Source: Epiperipatus broadwayi (Eukaryota > Onychophora > Udeonychophora > Euonychophora > Peripatidae). From it: a stretch of 64,000 nucleotides of DNA. The DNA lies in the NCBI GenBank assembly GCA_028023455.1, contig JAQFVV010000031.1:3036001-3100000 (forward strand). Reading direction: 5' to 3'. Positions within the stretch are counted from its first letter, which is position 1. Every line of letters starts with the position of its first letter. Below the pieces are notes generated by a model that made no database searches, was not told the DNA's origin, and was given only the letters and a program-made list of their open reading frames with translations. Below, one piece after another: positions 50,671-62,010 of the stretch. A program made the translations under genes and the position numbers.

Positions 50671-51441
50671 ATTAGTGCTCAGTTTATATTAAGGTAGCAA
50701 ATCTTTATACTTTAATGGACAGGCTTCAATCTATTATAACCTTCAATTCTTCAGCCATCCATATCATTGAAAGTTTGATAGAATGCCCAAATCCCATGCT
50801 GATGCCAATATTGTTGTTACACCCTTGTTGACCTCAAGTCACTCTGACCCATCATGTATAGAACAATATCCATTTAAATACATAGATGAGGAATGGGCAG
50901 AATGCAGGATTAATGTGTAAGATTTGAAATACAGGCATTCTTATATCTGGAATTTAATTGTAAATATAGAGGATTTGAACTCAGACTTTCAAACAACCTT
51001 CAACTATCTGCACTATACAGATACACATGACCATACCCATGTAGAAAAAATAAATAATCACCAATACACATATTTTGTGCTGAACCAGCACTCATCAGTT
51101 GGTCCAGATTATCATCTCCCACACACATATATAACCAGTGCTCAGTTTATATTAAGATAGCAAATCTTTATACTTTAATGGACAGGTTTCAATCTACTCT
51201 AACCTTCAACTCTTCAGCCATCCATACCATTGAAGATCTGATGATAGAATGCCCAAATTCCATGCTGATGCCAATATTGTTATGGCCATGCTGACCTCAA
51301 GTCACTCTAACCCCTCATGTATAGGACTGTATCCATTTAAATACATAGAAGAGGGATGGACAGAATGCAGGCTTAATGTGTAAGATTTGAAATACAGGCA
51401 TTCTTATACCTGGAACTTAATTGTAAATATAGGAGATTTGA
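50470..51441. repeat. Tandem duplication, two units of about 0.5 kb
   Basis: Unit 1 (50470-50977) and unit 2 (50978-51441) share AACTCAGACTTTCAA, the ATGTAGAAAA-ATAAATAATC block, CACTCATCAGTTGGTCCAGA, GTGCTCAGTTTATATTAAG, and the GCATTCTTATA-CTGGAA end. Unit 1 is longer because of a (CA)n(TA)n tract at about 50625-50670. The start of each unit contains GATTTGAACTCAG, the inverse of a B-box-like GAGTTCAAATC, so each unit includes a tRNA-SINE end on minus. The frame at 50924-51160 spans the unit junction and is not a gene. Confidence 0.88.
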
Positions 51442-51890
51442 AATTGGATTTGCTAATAATTTTTTAAAAAAACGTTTCATTATGTAAAACTTATCTCAAA
51501 TCAAGATCTCCTTTCTAGATGTTCAACCAAAAATCTATACTCAGAGAATTATGATATAAAAATAAAATCAGTATAAAATTTCAAACAAATTTCATATCCA
51601 ATAGTAAAACCAACTGGATTTGATCTTCCTAAATTCATCAGATTTAAGATAGCTTATAATCACTATGCTTAAATGCACTGATCTATATATACATAAACAA
51701 ATGCAGATTATAATTAATGACTGTCAAATTAATGGTGAAATAGAATTGCAGGACTTAATAAAGATATTAGAGATTTAATATTCTGGCTGAAATTCCTACA
51801 AATTTTTTATAACGTTTGTTTAATAATTAAGCCATCTAAAAATAATCTATATATTAAAAAATAAAAGAGGTAAAAACTATTACATGTTAC

Positions 51891-52048
51891 CATTATATAG
51901 CTTTGTAAATAATCATACACTTCAATAGATACTACTGCCATCACTTCTGCAGAAGCTGTTGATGTTACTGACATCACTACCAATAAAAGTAGTAACAACT
52001 GACCATTTTTTCCCAGTAGTTCATGAGCCACATAAGGTGCTATTAAAC
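51891..52048 (-). CDS. DUR3-like sodium:solute symporter, internal exon (most 5' in window)
   Basis: 158 nt: two bases completing a Gly codon, then 52 codons. The peptide starts LIAPYVAHELLGKNGQ, has a membrane helix LLLLLLVVM, then SVTSTASAEVMAVVSIEVYD and ends YLQSYIM. The Ser/Thr-rich segment followed by an acidic SAE and a V-SI--YD stretch is the signature part of DUR3-like SSS transporters, where helix-8 Ser/Thr residues help bind the coupling cation; that assignment is inference. Acceptor is TGTTTGCAG, donor ATG|GTAACA. Joined to the next exon, SYIM-PFCKVFDS reproduces the family's SYI-PF layout. Confidence 0.88.
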
Positions 52049-52053
52049 CTGCA

Positions 52054-52059
<6 letters not shown>

Positions 52060-52089
<30 letters not shown>

Positions 52090-52105
52090 ACAATATGAAC
52101 ATTGC

Positions 52106-52145
<40 letters not shown>

Positions 52146-52150
52146 ACAAT
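52060..52150. repeat. (TA)n with duplicated 20-bp spacer
   Basis: Two (TA)n runs, each followed by TCAACAATATGAACATTGCA, stand in tandem only about 10 bp upstream (minus sense) of the acceptor of the exon at 51891-52048. They form the end of the preceding intron. Confidence 0.9.
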
Positions 52151-52184
52151 ATGAACATTGCAGAAGTAAAGATTTATTCAATTT

Positions 52185-53165
52185 AATTTATTTATAACGG
52201 AGTATACTTTTAGCTGGTTAAAGTTGTTCATGCTCCAAAAAAAATAATTTATATTCTGGATTATTTTTGGCATTCTTGTACAAGTAGTTGCATTGGGAAA
52301 CCCTAGTGTGTATATTTGCCATAGACTCCTCATAATATATTGATTTGCAAGTGGCTTATTGCACTCAATCTTGTACACTACCTGAGGGATTTGATTCTGG
52401 GATATTTTATCTTTAATGTTATTTAATAGGTAGTTGAGTTTGGGGGGAGGGTCTCAGACTTATATTATATGTTTTGGTAAAGATCTTTTTATATTTTATA
52501 TGCAATAAGAAAGAGTAGTTAGTTATTATACTTCTTGAAGAAGTATTAAATTTCTATATAATTTTTTTTATCCCAGTAAGTTTGTGTGAGAGAAGGTGGT
52601 AAAATGATGCCTCAAATTCTATTGGTTTGATGATCATTTTGAAGTCTAATAAATGTTTTTTTTTAAAGATGTAGGTCTAAAAACTTCAATCTACAGAAGG
52701 TGTTTTCATGCTTGATTATCCATTGGAGTTCAGATTTTTATGTGCTAATCCTTTGATATTTGTATAATGCTTTCAGGAGACACATATATTAATATGTTGT
52801 CATACATCCACTTTCAGCAGATAATAAACCATGTATAAATATATTGTACATATTTAAGCTTTCTCATTAAATAAAAAAGATCTATAGCAATACATATAAT
52901 ATAAATATGAGAACTCCCTCTAACCTGAACAGACTATTAAATAACACAAAAGATAAAATATCTTAGAATCAAACCCCTCAGATAGTGTATAAGATTTAAT
53001 GAAGTAATGTCAATTACAAATCAGTTTAATGTGGGGAGTCTAGGGCAAATATATTCGCCAGGGTCTCCTCATCTAAATACTTATATAAGGGTGCCAAAAA
53101 TCTATTATTTTTTGGATAATGAACAATTATCTAGCCACATTTTCAGCACAATAGATGTAAAAATG
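52185..53165. mobile_element. Inverted pair of Penelope-like element 3' fragments
   Basis: 52185-52515 (minus) and 52845-53165 (plus) are inverse copies: the AATCTT-TACACTA and GAT-TATTTTATCT blocks recur in inverse, as do TATATTATATGT and AGATCTTTTT. Read 5'-3' each encodes a GIY-YIG-endonuclease-like tail: minus gives CNYLYKNAKNNPEYK and IECNKCKSIYYEESMANI in neighbouring frames; plus gives GESRANIFARVSS-KYLYKGAKN. The same tail is seen in the copies at 60.8 and 63.0 kb (QYLYRRAKNNPEHK). The spacer of about 330 bp is not identified. Confidence 0.7.
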
Positions 53166-53493
53166 GTATGCCTCAAAAGAGATGACAGAAAACATAAAGT
53201 GAAAGAAGCTTGGTTTGTCATTAACAATAATGATGACATTAATAATAAAAAAAAGAGAGAATAGTATACAACTCTCAAAAAGTAGAATACATAAATCATT
53301 AATTTTAATAAATTAGCATTTACATATAAATACTATAATATTCCCAGACACATATGAGTGATATGAATCTTGCTTAACTGGCTAAAAGCTTGCTTACTTA
53401 CAAATAACAAATTAAACTGAATAAACAATTACTTCACCAATGTCTATAATGTTAAAAAACTAATTGCAGTGGAATAAGTAAAGGAAAATAATC

Positions 53494-53497
<4 letters not shown>

Positions 53498-53536
<39 letters not shown>

Positions 53537-53543
53537 TATTCTC

Positions 53544-53579
<36 letters not shown>

Positions 53580-53590
53580 GAGAATACCAT
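53498..53590. repeat. (TA)n-centred palindrome
   Basis: ATGGTATTCTCCCTTA leads into a (TA)n run that returns as TAAGGGAGAATACCAT ending at 53590. A further (TA)n precedes the left arm. The arms are perfect, so the DNA could extrude as a cruciform. Confidence 0.92.
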
Positions 53591-56500
53591 TGATAAATGA
53601 TACCCACAGTCAGACCAAGCTATGCAATGCATAACATGATCACATTTCCAGACCATGGCTCACTTTGACTGCTAGATTCAAACCCCTACTCTCCAAGTAC
53701 TTTATTTGTTTTTAGGTAAACCTCAGGTGCCAGATAGTTATGAGAACTAACATGTTTGGACAGTAGGCCCATAATCCAGTTCTCAAAATATCCCATGACT
53801 AGCTCAATCAATTGTAATACAATAACATATTATTGCTTTAATTAGTGGTAAAAGAATTAACCGACAAAATTAAGCTTAAAGATAATTTATTTAACTAAAT
53901 ATTATTGCAAAGTTTAAACTACTTTTATAAAACTTAATTAAAATAGACATTGATAATTGCATATTATGACCACACATCTTCTTAATTTATACAGTAAAAT
54001 AGGATATTAAATAATACAAGGCATTTAAATATATACATGAAATCAATATAAAATATTCTAAAGCATTAACATACATGACATTTCAAAACATGCATATCTA
54101 TAGTTCTTTATGCAAGCTATAGAGTTCATTATTATTTGACTCTGGGAGGATTCAAATTATTGTAATGGATACTTTATTTAGAAATGGAAATAAAAAATGT
54201 TATTTATTACCTAGGATTTGAACGTGGACTTCATGTGAAAATATTCTAACAGTTAGATTTGAGGTTTTTCTTGTGGAGATTTAATGCTTAGTATTCCAAG
54301 GCATTATTCTTTAAGACAGTCAGATATTGAAAATGGACTTTCAAGTTGTTAGGCAGGCATTACTTTTCTCAGACAGGTTGGCTGTTTCATTGGACTCAGG
54401 CTGGAGCAAAGTCATATATTTCCAATGATGATTAACAATGCATGATTGATTCTGGATACATAATAGACTGATATGATTAATTGACTGAATTGAACTGCAA
54501 TCTGAACTGATTGTCCAATGAAAAACTGGACTATTTATTAGGATGTGTGTTGTCATTTTGGTGTCTACCAGCTATATTTGTTGTTGAAATTCCTTAGATA
54601 AGCTTTTAATCCTGTTGTTGGAGATCTTTTAATTAGTGGCCATTGCAAACTTGTTGTTTCATGGATTTTGTTTAACTTAGTAGCCATTGCAAATTTGTTG
54701 TTTTTAATTCATAGACATTGCAAATTATGTGTTACAATATTTTTTAACTTTCTTATTTTATTTTACCAGCACACATACATTTTCTTATACTTAACTAATT
54801 TATCATTTATGCCCATATATATTTCTTTTAAATAAACTCATTATTTAGTTTTAAGATTACTTTTTTTTTTTCATTTAAATAGTTTTAAATGAAGAGAGAG
54901 TGCTTTTAATTTTACAAAACGATTCATTTCTTAAACTTTTATCAAGTTAAACTTACTCCTCCTTCTAACTCATTAATTTATTTTTTTAACAAGCTGTTTT
55001 TAAAAAAAAAAAAACTCTTTAAACTTTTAATTTTACATTTCGATAGCAAACTGCATTTTATTTAATAAAAAAAACTCTCTAGATTTTTATAAATTTATTT
55101 ATCGATTTATTAACCTTCGGTTATTTATGATAATTTTATTTTAATAATTTTTAACCAAAATTTGTATATATGTACCACTACAATATTGGTATAATATATA
55201 ATATTTTAATGATAATAATTATATAAATAATATTGATAGAAATAATAATTAAAGAAATGTTAATAATTTACATAATCCCTCACCCAATCTACAAAAAATA
55301 GACCTGAAACAAGAAATCCATGAAGATATTTACATTATTTGTCTGTGGATATATATTTAATCAATTGAGAGCTGCACTTGGGGTAGCCACAAATATAACT
55401 AGTAGACAGATGAATGAGCTGATCCACAAATGGATTTATATTAACCTAAATTTATATTATAATAGATTCATAAATTTATAAGATGCTAATTACAGACTAA
55501 TGTAATTTATTGTATCCTTATAATCTATTCCTGACAGATTGCAAATGCTAGATTTAATCTATATCTAAAGATCATTAATGTGCATTGTCAGAAAAGGATT
55601 AAAATACATAATCTTTCACACTATATAAAAATTCTCTTTTTTTATTATTTTTTTATATCTCTTATACCTTAAATCAAATAATGCTTTTATTATTATGGTC
55701 ATTTTATATATTTAAACCAAATATTAAATATTAATCCTGTTTTTACTTTTGATTTGTTTTCTAAAATATTATATCAATGATCAATTTATGCATACCGAAT
55801 AATATGGCCTGCATTAATAATTTAAATTATTAAAAAAAAATTGGATAGATATTTATCAGTGTCTTACTGTTATTTCTTTATAAAGATAAATAAAAGTTAT
55901 CTGAGTAGATAATTTTAGAAAAGATTTGCTTATTAGCATTCATTATCAAGTTCAATGTTTAATATTCAAATTACAGTTCCATTCTTCTGCTATGTCTTTT
56001 TTAACATCCCCACAATGACAAAGACATAGGATTCAATGGATATTGTTATTATTAGATAACGTGCAACTACTTCTTTTATAAACACTGTGATTCATGACAA
56101 GTCCAAAGGTTCAATGGCTTTGGTTGTTATCCATTTTATTTATTCTTGCAAATACTAACTGAGGAGAGTTTATATTTCCCCATTCTACGTGGTTTTTACT
56201 CAAAGTACATTATGTTTCTATAAGAAATACATAAACTGTTGATGAAAAGTAAGTAAAGTACAACAAAATTTTATTGGAAAAAAAAATATGGGTTCTTTTT
56301 GCTGAGCTTTTTCCATTACTTGGTAACAGTAATGAACATTCTTTTAAAATTAGCTTGTGAAGCATGAATTTTTTTTCTTCTTTTAATCTTAATCAAGTCC
56401 ATTGTTATTATTTAATATGATATAAAAACATTTTATTTTTAATTTTAATAAATAAATCATTCACTCATTCTATGTTTACTCAAAATTCAAATATATTTAT

Positions 56501-58500
56501 TAAACCTAAGATTTCCAAGTGTTTTCTTTATTGATATTATCTATAAACTATAAAAAGATAATAAATGATGATTGTGCATGCCACAATATATACATTGTAA
56601 TAATATTAAAGTGAGATTAATATGACATCATATGATATTACAAAGAACATAGTAAGTAGGTAATTAAAAATAAACCATGTTAAAATTATAAGCTAACATA
56701 TTGACAATGATTAATTGTAAAAACAATTGGTTGTATATTTTTGGCATTACAAACTTTAATTGTATAATAATTAAATTAATATTTCTAGTATAAAATACAC
56801 TAATTGTATTTATTGGTTTAAATATAATCATAAAATAATGCAATTACATGTGTATAATTGTATGTAATGAAAATATAGTTGTTTCATAATTTATTAAGTA
56901 AAGAAATAAGTAATACAAAATTTGGTTACTAATATAAATAATCATTTAATTATTTTACATTGTTTAATGATAAGGAAAGAGAATATATCTTATGTTATTT
57001 TCTTTCATTTATAAATATTTTAGATAACCAATAAAATGGATGGAGAAGTTTTGGTTTAATTTGATCTATAATATTTGATCAGATTTTTTTAAAAAAATTT
57101 CATTTGTATATAAAAAAAAAACCCAGTCGATTAATTTACAATCTATTGTAAAGAAAAAATATTTTTTTTATGATTTAAAAAAAAATATCTAAAAAATGTG
57201 ATTGAAGAAGGCTGTTGCATTATTATGAAAGAATAAAAATAGGCAGATAATAAGTCACTCTCTCTTTTTCCTTCTTCTTGCTGTTGACAAGCATTGCAGA
57301 AAATGATCTGAGAGCAGCTATAGAAAAGAACTGTTTTAGAGAAGTGATTGAAGACCATCAATATTTGGAGCAAACATTGGTAATTGACTGTTCCTTGCCA
57401 GAAATCAATAATGACCCAATTCATTAGGAAAATGAAATTGGAAGGAATGCGTGGTTAAATCTCAATGTATGCTAGTCTGGATTCTGGAACATATAGGTCT
57501 ATTGGAGAATATTATCATTTATTGTCTGTCTGGAGAGAGGAGATGACTAATTCATAAAATCTATATATTATTCTGTCACAACATGATACCGGCCATGAAA
57601 ACTCAAAAACAAAATAATAGTTAATAATCTCTGTACATTTATAATACTAAACATTTCAGAAACATGGTACAATGATTTTATAAAAGACCGGTCAAATTAA
57701 TTTAGTAAAATAAAATTTTACTTAATTTATTATTATTAATATGAATTTCAAACTTTAATATAAACCCTTGCATATTTTTATTATTAATTAAATCTAAAAT
57801 GTATTAATTTTTCTTTGTATTTATTTTATAATATCAATTTATATTTAATATCTTAAGTGTGTGAAAATATATATCGTTAAGTGTTAAATTAAATAAATTT
57901 GTTTTTTTCTTGTTAAAATCCCTCTTGTTGTGTGTGATTTGATTTCATTCCAAGCAAGTAGTTTTAAACTTTATAACTATCCCTTTTAAGTGCATGCTTG
58001 CTGGTGAGAAAGAACTGGGGTATAAGGAAGCAATCAACAAATGAGTGGTGGATATAAAATGATCCTTAGCCAATTAAAATTATTTTTTAGTTTGAAATGG
58101 CACTTAAATGTGGGTAATTCATTATCCTATTAAGATATTGTTTGACTTAAGGAATATACTAGTTTTAAATTGATTAAAAAAGATGGTCATCATTAATGAT
58201 CTTTGTGAGGAGTATGATCCAAATAACCACATTATACTATGTATTTAAAATTACAATATTTAAAATTATTGATAGAATTCATTTGTGTTTTTAGATCTGA
58301 GAAGTTTAGAAGTCTATATAGCTATAGTGGAGTCAAGGGCTAGATTATATGATGATTATGGTATAAGATTGTCCCATAAAATGTAAGCAATGAATTAAGT
58401 AAAGTTGAGAATTAATAAAATATATATTGTATTTAAATAGATTATCAGCACATAATTTGTTCCATGTAAGTGATTCCCTTTCTATCCTGTAGTATTGTTG
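53591..58500. other. AT-rich stretch without supported gene
   Basis: No exon of the symporter or another gene could be supported. A patch at 53600-53800 is less AT-rich and contains GATTCAAACCCC, which on minus is B-box-like, so a decayed SINE is possible. Frames at 54341-54556 and 57143-57424 show no family features. The 5' exons of the symporter gene should lie on minus to the right of 52048 and may be hidden here or outside the window. Confidence 0.4.
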
Positions 58501-58859
58501 AGTTCCATTACATAATGACTGCTAAAATGACACCCTATTCATCCTGGGGTCAACTGTGTTCCATTACAATATAAGTATATATTATAATGGAATTCAACCA
58601 CTAGACATTTGTTTTTATATCTTATTAGTCTAGGGGAATTGTATATTTGCTTATCAATGTCTGTGTGTACATTAGCATTAACATTTTCTTGAATATTTTC
58701 ATGCATGATACTTGAATTCTCTATAGTTAAGTCTATCTTGGATGAGATTTTTTCTCTTTTATAACAAATTTTATTTTATTAGTCTCTCTGTTATCCTTTG
58801 CTGTATTTTAACTTTTATTAAAATTGTAATTCATTATCTCCAATCAGTTCAATTATGAG

Positions 58860-59560
58860 AAATGTTGTGAGATTGGCATATTTATGTGACTTTGGGAGTT
58901 ATGGATTTGGGATGTATAGAATTTCTGATTTCAATGGGTTTAATTAACATTTTATAATTTAATTAAGCACTCTCTCTTTGGATGTATACATCAAGATGTT
59001 TTATTTCATCAAAGACATATTCATGTTCTATGGTCCAGATTAATTCAAATTTCTCTCTGAGCTCATATCTGATATTATTACTTTGGATCTCTGAAGCACA
59101 AATGTCACATAAATATTATCCCAGATGAAATCAAGTATTTATGGAGTACATCCACTTTGACACTATTCAGAACAAGCTGAATATTATTCCACTTGTTAGA
59201 AGTCCCATTAGTCAGCTGTTTTTTTATAATGCAGTGTTGTCCATGATGAGGATGGTTATATTTTGATCAGTCCAGTTTAAACAGTCAATAATAAAACTGA
59301 TTCTCTTCCATGGATAATTAGATGTTGTTAGTGTGTGCTTTATAATATTGATTGACTGTTTTCTGTTTATTGATTCATAATTCTTGGTAATATCTAGAGA
59401 TGCTATTAAACATTGGCTATTAATAGTTAGGTTTTTAATTTTATTGATGAACTCACATGAGAATTTGATGGTATATAATGCATATCCTAATTGGTTGGTG
59501 AGTCACTGATTGATTACTTTTATACCACCATATTGTGGGCTCCACCAAAGTCTATCATTA
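58860..59560 (-). pseudogene. Penelope-like reverse transcriptase fragment (copy A)
   Basis: On minus this repeats the RT portion seen in copies B and C: the ATTAAA-TAATGTTTAAT region, the SVKVDVL- segment (about 59160) corresponding to SIKMDVPGKH of copy C, and the downstream block ending in the TTCATAACTCCC sequence at 58900. The YxDD-like region reads CDICASE and is decayed. It lies directly downstream (minus sense) of the N-terminal part at 60.4-60.0 kb, so this is the next unit in a head-to-tail series with copy B. Confidence 0.65.
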
Positions 59561-60116
59561 ATCTAAGTGGGATGTCAGATTTGTGTAATTTCACATTTGC
59601 AAACATTCATGGGAGATGGCTGATGATGGATAAATTTTATAATATTAACTCTTAGTGAATGCACTGTTACAATGTTTTCTTAAAATTTCAAATATATATT
59701 TATCCTATTTCTTTTTAAGTTGTATGATGTTCTTAATCTGATTTTAATTTGTTAATTTGAGTATTTATCTTATTTAAATATTCTTATTTATTGAAAAGGA
59801 CAAATCTGTTCTCTTTATTGTCTTTTATGCAGGTATAACATTATCTTGGAGATAACCCTTAGTGACATTTGTATCTCTCATCCAGTTGAGATTATTTGTT
59901 TTCATAGGTTATGTCAAGATGCTTTAGTAATTTGTCCAATCACCTTATGTCTGCTTGGATTATCCGAGAACCTGGTTTCTATATCTGCAATGAGCTCTAC
60001 CAATAGATTCATAAAGTTGCCTCCCACAATTCAAGGTTCATATTTCTAAGATAGTTTTTATATTATGGGGTGGAGTTTGTTTTAATCAAGTTGACAAAAC
60101 TGCAGGTAGGAGTAAA

Positions 60117-60130
60117 AGGGGGGGGGGGGA
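60117..60130 (+). repeat. Poly-G run
   Basis: About 12 consecutive G interrupt a position that reads ACTCTTTTACCCCTTCC (inverse) in copy C, so the run arose by expansion in this copy or is a sequencing length error. Confidence 0.85.
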
Positions 60131-60775
60131 TTTTTATTCCCTGCTTAATTTCCAAAAACGTTAATTTATTTGCAAATTTAGAATTTAATTTTAAAGAAAT
60201 ATTGTTGCATTTTTTCGTGATATAAGCAGGTATATCCTTTGTTAGACCAATTTTGTGTTGCCATCTCTTCTCTTTTTTCAATGCTCTCTCACACTTGGTT
60301 ATCGCGGTTATGAATTCTGTAATTAATTTTGCAGCAATTTGAAATTATTTTGTATTTTGAACAAGATTCTAAGAATGTGATTGAGTTATGATCCTAATTG
60401 ATTTGTCAACTTTTAATAACATCTTTTGTTGGAGATGTGTGTCCATGTCATATTGTAATTATATATATGTTGCTTAACTTTTCTTAGACAAATTGTAATT
60501 AAATTATAAGAACTAGGAATACTAACTAAAAAAAGTTTAAATATAAGTTTATTATAAGGTTGTGCTAAGTCGCTTACATATATTGATATCATATTCATAG
60601 CAGTGATTGGTGAACAAAAGTGTGGTAGTTATAAATATAATGTAAATTTATGTAAATGTATATAAATGAATCACCAACTTTTTAAGAGAGGGAATCATGA
60701 TTCCTTTTTGTTTTTAGAGTTGGAATTATTAGCAATGTGTCATGTCTCTTTTATTTTGTGCTTAGAATCATTTCT

Positions 60776-61036
60776 TTAAATACACATCATGCTGGCCAAT
60801 ATAGATTCAAATGTATGGATGAGTTTATTTTGGTGCTCCAAAAATATGGATTTGTGTTCTGGATTGTTTTTAGCCCGTCTGTAGAGGTATTGATGTTGAG
60901 ACAACCTTGTTGTGAAGCTGATGCATGATTCTCTATAGTATACTACATTGTAGCTGGTTTGAGTGCAAGCAATCTTGTAAACAATGTGGAAGGGGATATG
61001 TTCAGAGGGAAGTTTATCTTCAAAGTTATTGATCAA
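60776..61036 (-). pseudogene. GIY-YIG endonuclease-like domain of Penelope-like copy B
   Basis: This 86-codon frame is the best preserved endonuclease tail in the cluster. It reads IVYKIACTQTSYN then VVYYRESCISFTTRLSQHQY and HKSIFLEHQ-K, matching the pattern VYKI.C....YVG.T.RS...R..EH..A......SA...H of the family. The Gly of the YIG part is Arg (YYRES against YHGES in copy C), which would impair it. The Met at its start is not a real start; the domain is part of the RT polyprotein. Confidence 0.7.
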
Positions 61037-62010
61037 TTCATTTATAGAAGTAAAATGTGAAGGCTGATCCTATATGAATCTGAATTTTTTTTATTTATAT
61101 TTCTGAAGACTTTAGGAATATAAATGGGTGATATCCAGGGCCTGATGTCAGATAGTATAAGTCTAGTTCTGATCTTATAAAATCTATTGAGAATGTTAGT
61201 GAGTGTCCTATATTTGAACCCAACAAAGCATAACTCATTCATGTGTTTTTCAATGGTAGCCTTATGGTCCTATTCTAATTTGCATAATTTTAGATTTCTA
61301 TTATGTTGTGAGATAAAAATATTAATGTGAATTGAGAGTTATGGATTTGGGATATATAAAACTTCTGATTTTGATGGGTTTGATTAAGGATTTTATAATT
61401 TAATTGAGAATTCTCTTTTTTAGATATATACATCAAGATATTTTATTCCATTGAAGAAGTCTTCATGTTTTTTTTTGATTCAGCTTAATGCAGATTTTTT
61501 TGCAAGCTCATGTTTGATATTAATTTGGAGCTCTGAACCACAGATAAAGACATCATAAAATATATCACATATATATTATTCCATGTGTATTTTCCAAGTA
61601 TTTAGAGAGTAGATTCATTTTGATAGTATTCAGAATGATGTGTTGTTCATTGAAGAGGGTGATTATATTTTGATCAATTCAGTATAAACAGTCAATAATA
61701 AAACTGACTTTATTATTAGTGTACTGTTAATTGACTGTTTTCTGTTTAGTAATCAATGAAGCTTGGTAATATCTAGAGATGCTATTCTACTTTCGTTGTT
61801 AGTACATTTTTAATTTTATTGACAATGCTATCCTACTTTGGTTGTTAATACTTACACTTTTAATTTTATTGATGAACTCAAATGAAGATTTGTTAATAAA
61901 TGAACCATATTCTAATTGTTCAGATAGCCACATATTGATTACTTTTGCAGCACATTAATAATGAGTTCTGCCAAAGTATATCATTAGTCTAAGCGAAGTC
62001 CACTACTATA

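Larger units (their letters stand above)
21539..52048 (-). other. Span of the DUR3-like symporter gene visible in this window (partial)
   Basis: Four minus-strand exons join in phase: 158, 131, 163 and 208 nt. Introns are about 10.6 kb (41274-51890), 7.2 kb (33963-41142) and 12.1 kb (21747-33799). The joined product is about 218 residues, roughly a third of the usual length for the family. All introns are loaded with retroelement remnants, several on the opposite strand. The first exon here starts in phase with one base supplied from upstream, so 5' exons exist outside the window or were missed. No promoter or 5' UTR could be recognised. Confidence 0.85.
59977..61955 (-). mobile_element. Penelope-like element, copy B (left arm of a large inverted repeat)
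   Basis: Minus-strand order: RT piece from 61955 to about 61300 (including FYDVFICGSEL at the catalytic box and HEDFFNGIKYLDVYI), linker 61242-61042 (LILSDIRPWISPIYIPKVFR), a GIY-YIG-like endonuclease tail at 61036-60776 (IVYKIACTQTSYN, VVYYRESCISFTTRLSQHQY, LYRRAKNNPEHKSIF, HTFES), then the N-terminal part of a following unit (60420-59980). RT plus a C-terminal GIY-YIG domain is the hallmark of Penelope-like elements, which nick DNA with that domain and prime on it. Stops and shifts show it is dead. The whole segment is inverse to 62011-64000. Confidence 0.78.

Noticed and set aside
57143-57424. 93-codon minus frame
   Set aside because: Biased, AT-driven composition with no motif and no splice context; not supported.
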